From assembly GCA_963676095.1 (NCBI GenBank), contig OY781040.1:5022001-5086000 (forward strand): a DNA stretch of 64,000 nucleotides. The letters are read 5' to 3'. This DNA comes from G963676095 sp963676095. Lineage in GTDB: Bacteria; Bacteroidota; Bacteroidia; Bacteroidales; Prolixibacteraceae. Below, one piece after another: positions 22,359-30,794 of this stretch; position 1 is the stretch's first letter; every line of letters begins with the position of its first letter. A program made the translations under genes and the position numbers. The notes under the pieces are model-generated. The model was not told the origin of the DNA. It searched no databases and saw only the letters and a program-made list of their open reading frames with translations.

Positions 22359-22856
22359 TTAAAATTCAAAAGAGGTCCCCACGCACATGTAACAGGACCC
22401 GCCAAATTCATACATGGCACCCACAGAGACCAGGTTGTCCCAGATCCCGAACATCCCGGACACGGACCCCACAAAATTTACTTCATCGGTAATAGAGATA
22501 CCGGCGTTGGTAAATACATTAAAACTAACAAGGCTGGAACAATCCAGCGTGCTGCCGGAGGGTTTGTAATTAATGCCATAACCTATACCGGGCAATACGG
22601 TTGCTTCTGCCCCTGTCTTGTTAAATTTCATGACATTAAATGACACCGCCGGGGCAAAATAGAAACTTGAATCAGTGACATAATAGGTCTGGTCCAGGGC
22701 ATTGGACACAAGATCGGTTATTGACGTGGTATCTTTTGAAAGGTCCCGGTAAACGATTTTATATTTATCCCTGAAAGGATAAAACCGGTGATTTTGTGCG
22801 CTTACAGTAAAAGCAAGCCCTAACAGGACCGTAAATACAAAAATCAGTCTTTTCAT
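22359..22856 (-). CDS. Secreted protein with signal peptide, late operon
   Basis: A 165-residue protein starting with a Sec signal peptide (MKRLIFVFTVLLGLAFTVSA, cleavage before QN). The mature part alternates hydrophobic residues and glycine (FAPAVSFNVMKFNKTGAEATV), consistent with a small beta-barrel or beta-sandwich, and ends CYMCVGTSFEF, compatible with an outer-membrane beta signal (terminal Phe). Located between the caspase-like and holin genes. It might be an outer-membrane lysis factor or an envelope-modifying protein. Confidence 0.6.
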   Translation of the reverse strand: MKRLIFVFTVLLGLAFTVSAQNHRFYPFRDKYKIVYRDLSKDTTSITDLVSNALDQTYYVTDSSFYFAPAVSFNVMKFNKTGAEATVLPGIGYGINYKPSGSTLDCSSLVSFNVFTNAGISITDEVNFVGSVSGMFGIWDNLVSVGAMYEFGGSCYMCVGTSFEF

Positions 22857-22861
22857 GTCTT

Positions 22862-23611
22862 TTAAAAATTAAATGGTTGGTTGAATATTTTCGGGTTACC
22901 GTATAACTGCGGTTTCTGCGTAAACCTTCTGGAAGGGAGTTTTTTGGATACGTTCCTGTGGACCTCCTTCAGGGAATCCTTTGCCCGGAGGCATTGCATA
23001 AAATAATAGGTAAAGGCGCCATTGGCATGCCCGTTAAAGCTGGTATCCGCCGAAGCCTGAGTTTCAGCGCTGGCAGACAACCACACGTAGTTCATGGCTG
23101 TTTCCCGGTGTATTGTCCGGCGTTTAATTTTAATTGGTACTTCGGTGTCAACGTCAGAAGTTTTGACGAACCTTACTTTCTGTCCCCCCTTTGTCTTTCC
23201 TTCGCCCCCGGAGAAGCAACTGTCGTCAATAACGGCCAGTCCTGCTTCGGCAGGGAACTTGTCAAGATAGGGCTGCATGAGGTAATCCCAGAATACTTCT
23301 CCCGAATCAAGGTACCACCCCTCGCAAATTCCGTCCGCTTCGCTGTTGTTCGGGTCCCTTCCGTTGGTCCCGTGCCCGGAATTGGCGATAACCGGGTGGA
23401 CCCCGTCCAGTGCCCATCGCTGAAATGCCTCAGAAAAGAGATCTTTAACCGACCGGAGTGTGACCTGGCTGCCTGTTAACGTTGTTGACCCTGTTTTTTT
23501 ACCGGCCACTTCATTAAATTTTGCAATCAGGTCCGTCTGGTCGTTCAAACATCCGCAAAGCTCATTGGCTGTCCCAATGTAATTACTTGCTATTGAATAA
23601 ATACGTATCAT
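22862..23611 (-). CDS. Caspase-like (peptidase C14) phage protein
   Basis: A 249-residue protein with the caspase/metacaspase hallmark pattern: NELCGCLNDQTDL (like the GCxNDA start), HPVIANSGHGTNGRD with His80, and AGLAVIDDSCFSGG with Cys132. AMNYVWLSASAETQASAD and the following FTYYFMQCL match the later strand and helix of the fold. Such cysteine peptidases cut after Arg/Lys or Asp. It sits between the fibre gene and a secreted protein in the virion/lysis operon, so it may process a virion or host protein. No signal peptide, no extra domain. Confidence 0.85.
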   Translation of the reverse strand: MIRIYSIASNYIGTANELCGCLNDQTDLIAKFNEVAGKKTGSTTLTGSQVTLRSVKDLFSEAFQRWALDGVHPVIANSGHGTNGRDPNNSEADGICEGWYLDSGEVFWDYLMQPYLDKFPAEAGLAVIDDSCFSGGEGKTKGGQKVRFVKTSDVDTEVPIKIKRRTIHRETAMNYVWLSASAETQASADTSFNGHANGAFTYYFMQCLRAKDSLKEVHRNVSKKLPSRRFTQKPQLYGNPKIFNQPFNF

Positions 23612-23627
23612 AGAACCATTTTTAATG

Positions 23628-26288
23628 TTATAAATTCCTGTCCATTACCCCGACATTCCAGTAGGTGCCGTCCCAGAAGAAAGTATAGATATGCCCCCGG
23701 TTGGGGAGCGCATAGGAAGTCGCAGACTTGCCTTCCCCGTAATAGATCGTCTTGCCGTTGCCATAGACCGTTAAGGTGATTGCATTCTGCCGCCGGATAA
23801 AAAAGACCTTCCCGTCAGTCGGGGAAGACGGAAGGTATAAGCTGACCGTACTGGAGGATATGCTGTTGTAAAAGCACTGGGCATTGGTTAAGGTTATTGT
23901 CCCGCTGGAGGAGCTCCTTGTTGTGGCAACATTCCCGGCTGCCTGTCCGTAGATCAGCCCTTCAACATCAAAATTGTCCGCAACCAGGACGTTCCCATCG
24001 AAATACCCGGCATAGGAAGACCCGTTTGAATTGCTTGCTTTTGCATAAATGGCATAATTGGTATACCCGGAGGCCGTGCTCCCGGTATTGACAAACAGGC
24101 CGGTGCACACATCATTGCCAAACGAACCGGGGTCCCTTAAGGTCGCAGGCTGCAAAAGCACATATCTTGTCGGGGAAGAGGAGGCATTGGCCAGGTAAAG
24201 GGAACCGGTGGCTGTTTTGTTGATCAGCCCGTAGCTGTCAATGGTAAAATTACCGATCGCCCCTGCCGTGGCATTAATGGTGCCGGTTATCGTTGCGGAG
24301 GTGGCCGTCAGGGCCCCGGCGGAGGTTACCACAAACTTTCCGCTTCCCAGGTTAAAGGCCCCGGCAGTGATGGTCCCCACCGTGGCCAGGTTGCCCAGGG
24401 AGGTAATATCCGTGGCGACCAGCTTGTCGGCTGTGATCGTCCCTGCTGCTATATTGGCCGCTGTAATCGTCTTGGACGCAATCATGCTGGCAGTTATTGT
24501 TCCGGCCTCTATAAAGTCCGTGTTCAGGTAACCGTTCTCAATCAGGGTGGAACCGTTTACCACGGCGTCCTGCTTGGCATCGTCCAGGGAGGATTCGATA
24601 TCGTCGGCATAAGACTTGGCCGAACTGAGCGCGCTTGAAGCCTGGCTTGCGGCATAGCTTTCTGCCGTACTCAGGTTGGTTGCGTCCTGTGTGGCCGCGT
24701 AACTCTTGGCAGAGGTTAAGGCGGAAGAGGCCTGGCTGGCAGCATACGTTTTTGCCGTGCTTAAATTGGTTGCGTCCTGGGTTGCAGCGTAACTCTTGGC
24801 CGTACTTAAGTTGGTATCGCTATAGCTCTTGGCTGAAGTGAGGGAACTTGACGCCTGGCTGGCTGCGTAAGTTTTCGCTGTACTCAGGTTACTGGCGTCC
24901 TGCGTCGCCGCGTAAGATTTGGCCGAAGACAGGGCGGAATTGGCCTTTGTCGTGGCATCGCTTGACGCCGTTGAAACAGCGCTGCTTTCCGCCGTTGAAG
25001 CGACACCGTCGGCATAGTCCTTTACCGAGCTTTCCAGATCGTCCAGGCTGTCGCTCAGCCCGGTAACATTACTGCTGGATACATACAGGGTGCCGGTTTT
25101 GATCATATCCGCGGTAATTGACCCCGCCTCGATAAAATCCGTGTTCAGGTAGCCCCCTTCAATGAGGGTCTCCCCGTTGACAATGGCGTCCTGTTTGGCT
25201 CCGTCCAATGAGGATTCGATTGCATCCGCATAACTCCGGGCGGAGGTTAAGGCACTTGACGCCTGATTTGCAGCATAAGTCTTTGCCGTATTCAGGTTGT
25301 CATCCGAATAACCCCGGACTGTATCGCCAACGGCTGAAGCATAACCCTGCGCGGATGATAGAGCTGCATCCGCTTTTGTCGTGGCATCCCCGGCAGCGGT
25401 TGAAACGGCATTTGATTGGGCGGTGTCCGCCTTGGCCGAGGCATAATCCTTTGCCTTAGTCAAAGTGCTGTCGGCAGAGGAACTCACCTCCGAAGTGGTG
25501 GCCGCGTTCCCGCCTGTTACATAGATCTTCCCGGAGAAATAACCGTTCTCCAGGTAAACATTCTGCCCGTAAAGCCCGTACCCCTTCAGGCTGCCCCAGG
25601 TGTTTGTGGTAATCCCGGTCAGATCGCCGAGCCTTACCTTTGTTTTCCCCGTGAAATCATAACTGTCCACGCTGTCCAGCACATCGATGTAAGGGGCATT
25701 GTCGTCCGTGCTGGTCAGGTAAATTACCCCCTGACGGTCCGTATCGGTAATGTTGCCGAACTGGACCAGCTCGTCGCCCACTGCCGGGCGGCTTTCCCCC
25801 TCAAAGGAGTTTTTGTCCAGGGCAAAATAAGAGCTGTCCACGTGGCCGACCACGGCATAATAGTATTTTTCATCGCTCCCGGTAAAGTTCTGGCAGCGGA
25901 CAATGTCCCCGGCCACGAAGGAAACAGTCGAGTCCTCCGGGTAAATAATCCAGTAATCGCTTTCCAGGGTGGAATCGATGACCGATTTTATCTTGCAGTT
26001 GGCTGCCGAGACCACCAGCCCGCCGTTGACCGAACGGACCTTTTTAATGATCAGCTCATACACGTTCATGTTTTTGCGGACGGTCAGCTTGTCAAAGGTC
26101 GCGCTGCTACTGTTATCGATCCGCCAGCCCGACCCGGTAAAGCCGGAGACAAAACTTTTCGTGCCGATGTACCTGTTTACCACCGCCGTATCCGTTTTCA
26201 GCCAGGGGATGTATTTCCTCCCGGTGGCATTCTGCCCGTGACAAAGTGTTGACAGGAAAAGGAATAACAGGAATATTGATTTTTTCAT
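23628..26288 (-). CDS. Tail-fibre protein with an N-terminal signal peptide
   Basis: An 886-residue protein. Residues 1-19 form a Sec signal peptide (MKKSIFLLFLFLSTLCHGQ). Residues about 20-270 are a head-like beta domain. Residues about 275-590 consist of repeated AKSYA/AKTYA heptads with AxxQASSALTSAK units, a long coiled coil. NGETLIEGGYLNTDFIEAG and NGSTLIENGYLNTDFIEAG are duplicated domains, each followed by an ITADMI/ITASMI helix-turn. The last 230 residues are Thr/Gly/Ser-rich (GTITADKL, GAFNLGSGKF), typical of receptor-binding fibre tips. A signal peptide on a fibre is unusual. Confidence 0.85.
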   Translation of the reverse strand: MKKSIFLLFLFLSTLCHGQNATGRKYIPWLKTDTAVVNRYIGTKSFVSGFTGSGWRIDNSSSATFDKLTVRKNMNVYELIIKKVRSVNGGLVVSAANCKIKSVIDSTLESDYWIIYPEDSTVSFVAGDIVRCQNFTGSDEKYYYAVVGHVDSSYFALDKNSFEGESRPAVGDELVQFGNITDTDRQGVIYLTSTDDNAPYIDVLDSVDSYDFTGKTKVRLGDLTGITTNTWGSLKGYGLYGQNVYLENGYFSGKIYVTGGNAATTSEVSSSADSTLTKAKDYASAKADTAQSNAVSTAAGDATTKADAALSSAQGYASAVGDTVRGYSDDNLNTAKTYAANQASSALTSARSYADAIESSLDGAKQDAIVNGETLIEGGYLNTDFIEAGSITADMIKTGTLYVSSSNVTGLSDSLDDLESSVKDYADGVASTAESSAVSTASSDATTKANSALSSAKSYAATQDASNLSTAKTYAASQASSSLTSAKSYSDTNLSTAKSYAATQDATNLSTAKTYAASQASSALTSAKSYAATQDATNLSTAESYAASQASSALSSAKSYADDIESSLDDAKQDAVVNGSTLIENGYLNTDFIEAGTITASMIASKTITAANIAAGTITADKLVATDITSLGNLATVGTITAGAFNLGSGKFVVTSAGALTATSATITGTINATAGAIGNFTIDSYGLINKTATGSLYLANASSSPTRYVLLQPATLRDPGSFGNDVCTGLFVNTGSTASGYTNYAIYAKASNSNGSSYAGYFDGNVLVADNFDVEGLIYGQAAGNVATTRSSSSGTITLTNAQCFYNSISSSTVSLYLPSSPTDGKVFFIRRQNAITLTVYGNGKTIYYGEGKSATSYALPNRGHIYTFFWDGTYWNVGVMDRNL

Positions 26289-26307
26289 TTTTTACCGTTC
26301 CGTTTAT

Positions 26308-26631
26308 TTAAGACCAAAAATTAAAGTAGGGCATCTTCAGGCAGGAAGTCCACCGCAGGGTACCCGCGCAGGAGGAGGCGACCACGAAAGAACCCGTTCC
26401 CTTTGTAATGGAGATGGCCTCTTTGATGTCCACCCCGTCGTTATCGACCGCCTGGACCACGTAAACCTCGTACAGGCCGGCATCGTCATAAGCGGTCTTC
26501 AGGGTAACGGTAAGGTCCCCGTCAATAAGGGTTTCCTCCCCGTACTGGACCTGGAAGATCTCCCGGACATTGACCTGGATCAAATCTTCCGTGGCTTTTC
26601 TCACTTGTTCAAAATCTTCTGCACTTGGCAT
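26308..26631 (-). CDS. Small structural/connector protein
   Basis: A 107-residue protein between the fibre and the 242-residue connector candidate, 3 nt from the latter. It has a beta-rich middle (DLTVTLKTAYDDAGLYEVYVV) and a hydrophobic end. Probably a virion completion or fibre-attachment protein; family not recognised. Confidence 0.5.
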   Translation of the reverse strand: MPSAEDFEQVRKATEDLIQVNVREIFQVQYGEETLIDGDLTVTLKTAYDDAGLYEVYVVQAVDNDGVDIKEAISITKGTGSFVVASSCAGTLRWTSCLKMPYFNFWS

Positions 26632-26634
26632 CTT

Positions 26635-27363
26635 TTACAGGTTTTGATAACAAAGTTTTTCCTGGGCAAAAGCGGCTTTGGCCTGTTCCGCCATCCCGGT
26701 TACCTGGAGGACCATTCCCGCGGCGGCCCAGGTCAGGGCGTCCTGGAGGTTATCGGGCATGTCTTCCGCTTCGGTTTCCTGGATGTAATAAAACCACCCG
26801 ATTTCGTGCGTGGCCGAAGAGTAATATTCCAATACCCGGGCAATGCTGCCGTCGATGGTCCTTCTTGAAAAGGCCACGACAGGTTTAGCCGGCCCTCCCC
26901 GGGTAAAGGCATTGCGTTGCAGCTTGTACCTGGCATCCTGCGGGGTAATGGCCTCCGTCACCTCCCTTTCCCAGTCGGTCATCTTAAAGGAAACAAGACG
27001 AAGAAAGTTATCGGCCAGCTGCACATAACCGGTATCATCGCCGGAAGAATCGGCCACGGGGCCATTCTCATTGCTGACCGGGTCCAGGACATGGAGCGGG
27101 GCGGAGAGCAGCACCCGTTTGGCCGCCTCGTCCAAAAAGGCGTTGACCAGTAAATTGTAAGGGTCCGTGATATTATCTTCGTCATCCAGGGAGAACTGTG
27201 TCCCTTCCCCTTCCGGGATGATCTCGTCCACCTTGGCCTTTACATAGTTGATCAATGTCAGCCTGCCGGAGGGTATTGTGACGCTGCTGCCGCTGGCATA
27301 GGAAGAGAGCAGCGTTGATAGCGCTGATTCAAAGGAGGTCCGTTCTGTCGTTAATGTTGCCAT
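26635..27363 (-). CDS. Head-tail connector candidate
   Basis: A 242-residue protein with a helical N-terminus (FESALSTLLSSYASGS) and a mixed alpha/beta body (VLEYYSSATHEIGWFYYIQE), typical in size and position of connector/adaptor proteins that dock on the portal ring. It follows two small genes behind the capsid gene. Family assignment is not certain; it could equally be a tail adaptor. Confidence 0.5.
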   Translation of the reverse strand: MATLTTERTSFESALSTLLSSYASGSSVTIPSGRLTLINYVKAKVDEIIPEGEGTQFSLDDEDNITDPYNLLVNAFLDEAAKRVLLSAPLHVLDPVSNENGPVADSSGDDTGYVQLADNFLRLVSFKMTDWEREVTEAITPQDARYKLQRNAFTRGGPAKPVVAFSRRTIDGSIARVLEYYSSATHEIGWFYYIQETEAEDMPDNLQDALTWAAAGMVLQVTGMAEQAKAAFAQEKLCYQNL

Positions 27364-27454
27364 CGCTATAATGACTTGATCGTGTTTTTATTTTGTAAAA
27401 AGGCCCCGCCCCGCAAAAGGACAGGGCCCTGTTTAATCTGCTATGAAAAAAAAC

Positions 27455-27766
27455 TTACACGTTAATGGCTGCGGCAGAAACAAACAGTTTCCATAATGCA
27501 GCGCCGGTATCGTAATAAACAAGGTCGCCAACAATAACTGCCAGGACATCACCGTCCGGGTTCAGATTACCGGCACCGGTCAGCCGGTAAACATCCAGGT
27601 TGTCCGGACCCTCCAGCGCCGTTAATTCATCAACGGTTGCCGTTCCCTTGTACTTGGGGCAATAGTCAAAGACAAAGCCAATCATGGCATAGAGTTTTTG
27701 TTCCATGGAAAGGTTATCCCCGAAATAACCCCCTGCATATTTTTTTATAAAATTGTCGCGTGTCAT
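27455..27766 (-). CDS. Small structural protein
   Basis: A 103-residue protein whose start overlaps the end of the preceding gene by 4 nt. It has a helical N-terminus (FIKKYAGGYFGDNLSMEQKL) and a beta-rich C-terminus (VLAVIVGDLVYYDTG) that could be a head-decoration or small capsid-associated fold. The 91-nt gap to the next gene (27364-27454) holds nothing obvious. Confidence 0.5.
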   Translation of the reverse strand: MTRDNFIKKYAGGYFGDNLSMEQKLYAMIGFVFDYCPKYKGTATVDELTALEGPDNLDVYRLTGAGNLNPDGDVLAVIVGDLVYYDTGAALWKLFVSAAAINV

Positions 27767-28209
27767 TCTTCCTGATTATTTTGATCGGTTTCAAAAGTTA
27801 ACTGAAAGCCCAGTTCACAGGCCTTCTCAGTAATCCTGGCCTTATTGCCCAGGACGGTAAAGGGGATGTTGTGTTCCCGGTTCAGCCAGTCCCTGGCCTG
27901 CTGGACGGTCTTAAAGGATTTTTCAGTCTGCCCCTCCTTTTCAACACTTTTATCCTTCAGGCCCAGGGCCTTTCTTGCATTGTACTCTTCAATAAGCATC
28001 CCGTCGATTTCCGCCAGCCGGTATTTCTTACCGAACCGGGCGTCTTCTTCCAGGGCCTGCTGGAGGGTTTCATTGCTGGTAATAAAATACCCTTCCCTGC
28101 GTAAGGAATAACCGGGGATGAATTCGATACTGGCCTGCCTTTTTTCGGGCAGGGCCAGTATGATCAGTAAACTGTCCCGGTTATTGGCCACATATCTTTT
28201 ACTTGCCAT
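27763..28209 (-). CDS. Hypothetical protein behind the capsid gene
   Basis: A 148-residue protein of unknown family, with charged helical content (FGKKYRLAEIDGMLIEEYNA) and a short acidic tail. Its first part (DSLLIILALPEKRQASIEFI) looks like a beta hairpin. It lies 22 nt after the capsid gene and overlaps the following gene. It probably contributes to head assembly. Confidence 0.55.
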   Translation of the reverse strand: MASKRYVANNRDSLLIILALPEKRQASIEFIPGYSLRREGYFITSNETLQQALEEDARFGKKYRLAEIDGMLIEEYNARKALGLKDKSVEKEGQTEKSFKTVQQARDWLNREHNIPFTVLGNKARITEKACELGFQLTFETDQNNQEE

Positions 28210-28231
28210 TGCTGTTGCCTTTTTTTAAAGG

Positions 28232-29647
28232 TTAAACCAGGCTGGTATAAACCGGGCCCTTGATAATGGCGTGTGTTTTCGGGTACTTGATGACCGGGCA
28301 GGATACCTCGCTGATAAACTTGGCATCCGAGTTGGACTGGGCCAGTTTTTGTTTATCGATCGAATCGATTTTCTGGGGGACAAAATGGCGTTCGCCGATG
28401 TTGTTGACATCCACCACGACGGCATTGTACCCGTAACCCATGTACTTGAACAGCGGGTGCTTGATTAAAACCAGTTCCCCGTCCCCGGTGTTGATCTTGT
28501 TAAAATACAGGCCGTACTGGTACTCGATATTCTTTTCGGACAGGTTCTTCTGGATATCTTCTGTCCGTTTAAGGGCGTTCCACAGGTATTCCCCGATGAA
28601 CATCCACCGCTGGCCGCTGCCTGCATTTCCGCTGAATGCCTGGCGGACCATTTCATCAATATTTCCCGGTTTGATGGTCGGTACCCCGTCCGATACAAGC
28701 GAGGTCCAGTCGATCTCGTTGCTGATAAAATAGGTCATCCCCCCGCAGGTGAAGGTTTTCTTCCCGTTGGGATAAACGATGTTGCGCGAACCGAACCAGT
28801 ATGCAATCTCCCTTTTTACGCGGTAATCGTAAAGGGCCAGTTCCATCTGGTCGGCTTCATCAAATTTGACTTCCTTCTTCGCTTTCTGTTCCCATTTGGA
28901 GATTTCGATCTGGGACCCGAAATACTGGCAGTAGTTATAGTCGTCCGCAGGGACGTATTCGCTCGGCGCAGTTTGCACATTGAATTCGTTCAGGGCGCGC
29001 CCGCCGATAACGATGGCGCTGTCGGCAGCAATATCCTGCACGCCTGTTTTCAGCAATGACTTTTTATCCGTGGCGGCATTGTCCCCGTTGACCGGGATTA
29101 CCTTTACCAGGTTATTGGCCGTATCGACGGCATAAACGTAAAGTTGCAACGGGGCGTTGGCCAGGGTGGTTGTGCCGGCGCCTTCAGCGTATCCGGGAAC
29201 AGAAGGGATAAAAATGGTATCGCCTTCTCCATATAAGGATACATTTCCCACTTTCAGGTCAAAAGAAGACTGGTTGGCGGCAGCGACAGCCGTTGAGACC
29301 GTATCGTTGAACGGTTTGGTTTCCACGCTGTAATGCCTTGTCTTGATCGAATCCGTTGCGCGGCGGATACCCTTTATGTTACGTAACAATTGGTCCATAG
29401 GGGCGTACCCGGGCCACATCTTGGTAACGACCTGGTCGATATCGTCCAGGTGGATCCCTTCGGCATTCTCTTCGACATTCTCCATACCGGCGGCCTCATT
29501 GGCGATACTGGCACCCACCATATCGGCAATTTTGTACGTGACACCGGCAGTGGTCAGCATCCCTGTTCCGAAAACAGTACCAAGCAGTACTGCCAGGGCA
29601 AACAGCCCTGCGAACAGGTATAAAAATTTAAACAGTTGTCGTTTCAT
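28232..29647 (-). CDS. Major capsid protein, with hydrophobic N-terminus
   Basis: A 471-residue protein in the standard position between scaffold candidate and connectors. The body has an HK97-like look: an N-terminal arm (HLDDIDQVVTKMWPGYAPMDQ), a long beta-rich middle and C-terminal KFISEVSCPVIKYPKTHAII. The first 30 residues are hydrophobic (FLYLFAGLFALAVLLGTVFG), like a signal anchor or signal peptide, which is not usual for capsid proteins. A second ATG after it (MLTTAGVTYKIAD) lacks a good ribosome-binding site, so I kept the longer start. Confidence 0.75.
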   Translation of the reverse strand: MKRQLFKFLYLFAGLFALAVLLGTVFGTGMLTTAGVTYKIADMVGASIANEAAGMENVEENAEGIHLDDIDQVVTKMWPGYAPMDQLLRNIKGIRRATDSIKTRHYSVETKPFNDTVSTAVAAANQSSFDLKVGNVSLYGEGDTIFIPSVPGYAEGAGTTTLANAPLQLYVYAVDTANNLVKVIPVNGDNAATDKKSLLKTGVQDIAADSAIVIGGRALNEFNVQTAPSEYVPADDYNYCQYFGSQIEISKWEQKAKKEVKFDEADQMELALYDYRVKREIAYWFGSRNIVYPNGKKTFTCGGMTYFISNEIDWTSLVSDGVPTIKPGNIDEMVRQAFSGNAGSGQRWMFIGEYLWNALKRTEDIQKNLSEKNIEYQYGLYFNKINTGDGELVLIKHPLFKYMGYGYNAVVVDVNNIGERHFVPQKIDSIDKQKLAQSNSDAKFISEVSCPVIKYPKTHAIIKGPVYTSLV

Positions 29648-29668
29648 TTCTCGTGTTATTTGTGTTTG

Positions 29669-30418
29669 TTAAACTCTGAATTCTTCTCTTGGGGCCAGGA
29701 ACAGTTTCTTTTTCGGGGCCTGTTTAACGGCCCCGGTATTGGAAAGCCTGGGGAGCCCGTCCCCGTTGTCTTTTCCTGCCCGTTTCTTTTCGATCTGCTC
29801 GTTCAGGCCGGCAACATGCGCATCTTCCGCGGCGGCCTGCGCCTCCTTGTCTTTCTGGCTGGCCATCTTGTCATAATTAAAGCCCTTTTCCAGTACGGCC
29901 AGGTGTTCCGGGGTCAGTTTCCCGTCAAACATATCGGCGTTCAGGGCCGATACCTTATCCAGGAATTCAATGGTCGTTTTTTCGTCCCACCCTTTTTCGG
30001 CCTGGAACTTTCTCACGTTCTCGATGGAAACCTGCTCGTTCCCGGCAAGCTCTTTCTTGCGGGCCTCTTCTTTGGATTTCTTTTCCCCCAGGGCCTTTTG
30101 CCGTTCCTCCCTGGCCTTGCCTATTTTTTCATAGTCGGGGGCCCCTTCGGGCGGTTCCATGCTGTCCAGGTCCATGTACCGGGCAAAGGCTTCCTGCGGG
30201 GACATCCCTTTCATGACCCCTTCCAGCACATCGCCGAACTCGGGGAATTCCCCGACAACCTTCAGCAGCCTTTCCTGGAAACTTTTTTCCTTGTCTTCCT
30301 CCGCTCCCCCGTTGTCTTTCCCTTCTTCCGGGGGCTGGGGCCCTTCCGGGGCCTTTTCTGCTTCCGGCGGGGTTTGCGCAGCGGCCTGCTGCTGCCCTTT
30401 TTTATCTTCCTTGTCCAT
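29669..30418 (-). CDS. Scaffold protein candidate
   Basis: A 249-residue, highly charged protein rich in Glu/Lys/Ala with a proline-rich N-terminus (TPPEAEKAPEGPQPPEEGKD) and coiled-coil body. It is the first gene of the leftward late operon, directly upstream of the capsid gene, the usual location of a phage scaffolding protein. The C-terminus (KKKLFLAPREEFRV) is basic and could contact the capsid shell. No protease domain is visible, so the scaffold may be removed without cleavage or by the caspase-like protein. Confidence 0.65.
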   Translation of the reverse strand: MDKEDKKGQQQAAAQTPPEAEKAPEGPQPPEEGKDNGGAEEDKEKSFQERLLKVVGEFPEFGDVLEGVMKGMSPQEAFARYMDLDSMEPPEGAPDYEKIGKAREERQKALGEKKSKEEARKKELAGNEQVSIENVRKFQAEKGWDEKTTIEFLDKVSALNADMFDGKLTPEHLAVLEKGFNYDKMASQKDKEAQAAAEDAHVAGLNEQIEKKRAGKDNGDGLPRLSNTGAVKQAPKKKLFLAPREEFRV

Positions 30419-30460
30419 GATTTTTTATTCCGGTTAATATATTTAAAGTAATACTTTAAT

Positions 30461-30468
30461 CAAAAGTA
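30461..30468 (-). promoter_or_regulatory. Likely -7 element of the leftward late promoter
   Basis: On the minus strand this reads TACTTTTG, matching TAnnTTTG, 43 nt before the scaffold start codon. Between the two, AAAGTA-A-TACTTT (30445-30457) is a perfect palindrome with one central base and could be an operator. A similar TTAGTT-A-AACTAA palindrome is at 47665-47677. Confidence 0.45.
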
Positions 30469-30498
30469 GATATATAACACATATTCAATTTTATAAAT

Positions 30499-30514
30499 GA
30501 TACAAAATCGTATC
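30499..30514. promoter_or_regulatory. Operator candidate GATAC-N6-GTATC, copy 2
   Basis: GATACAAAATCGTATC, perfect inverted repeat with the same 6-nt spacer as the copy at 5395-5410. It sits between the divergent scaffold/capsid operon and the terminase operon. A TATTTTTG -7-like element for the rightward operon lies at 30534-30541. Confidence 0.55.
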
Positions 30515-30563
30515 GTTTTTAAAATTAATTGGGTATTTTTGGAAAAGTGTTAACCGGGATAAA

Positions 30564-30794
30564 ATGAGGGACAGCACCAAAATCAAGTACCTGACCATTA
30601 TCAGGCAGTACAATCTGGTTACCGGGCATTTCGGCCCGGATGCCCCCTATATCTCCAAGGGCCACATCATCGACCTGACAATCAGCAGCCTGAAAGAATC
30701 CTCAGGCATTGTCACAAGCCGTATCGTGGTGTACCGGGCCCTGGAGAAGGCCGGAGAACTGAAAAAAGAGGAGTTTATGGTCGATGGACATTGA
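30564..30794 (+). CDS. Small protein ahead of the large terminase
   Basis: A 76-residue basic helix-rich protein (MRDSTKIKYLTIIRQYNLVT at its start) that overlaps the large terminase gene by 11 nt. It could be a DNA-binding small-terminase-like or regulatory protein; a short HTH is possible, but the better small-terminase candidate is at 47693. Family not recognised. Confidence 0.55.
   Translation: MRDSTKIKYLTIIRQYNLVTGHFGPDAPYISKGHIIDLTISSLKESSGIVTSRIVVYRALEKAGELKKEEFMVDGH

Noticed and set aside
24540..25500. Short repeats in the fibre gene as a possible CRISPR array
   Set aside because: Repeats are in frame, encode AKSYA-type coiled coil, and lack conserved repeat-spacer lengths. No CRISPR array was seen in the window.
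24241..26252. Several long plus-strand frames opposite the fibre gene
   Set aside because: They are antisense shadows of a repetitive, GC-rich minus-strand gene.
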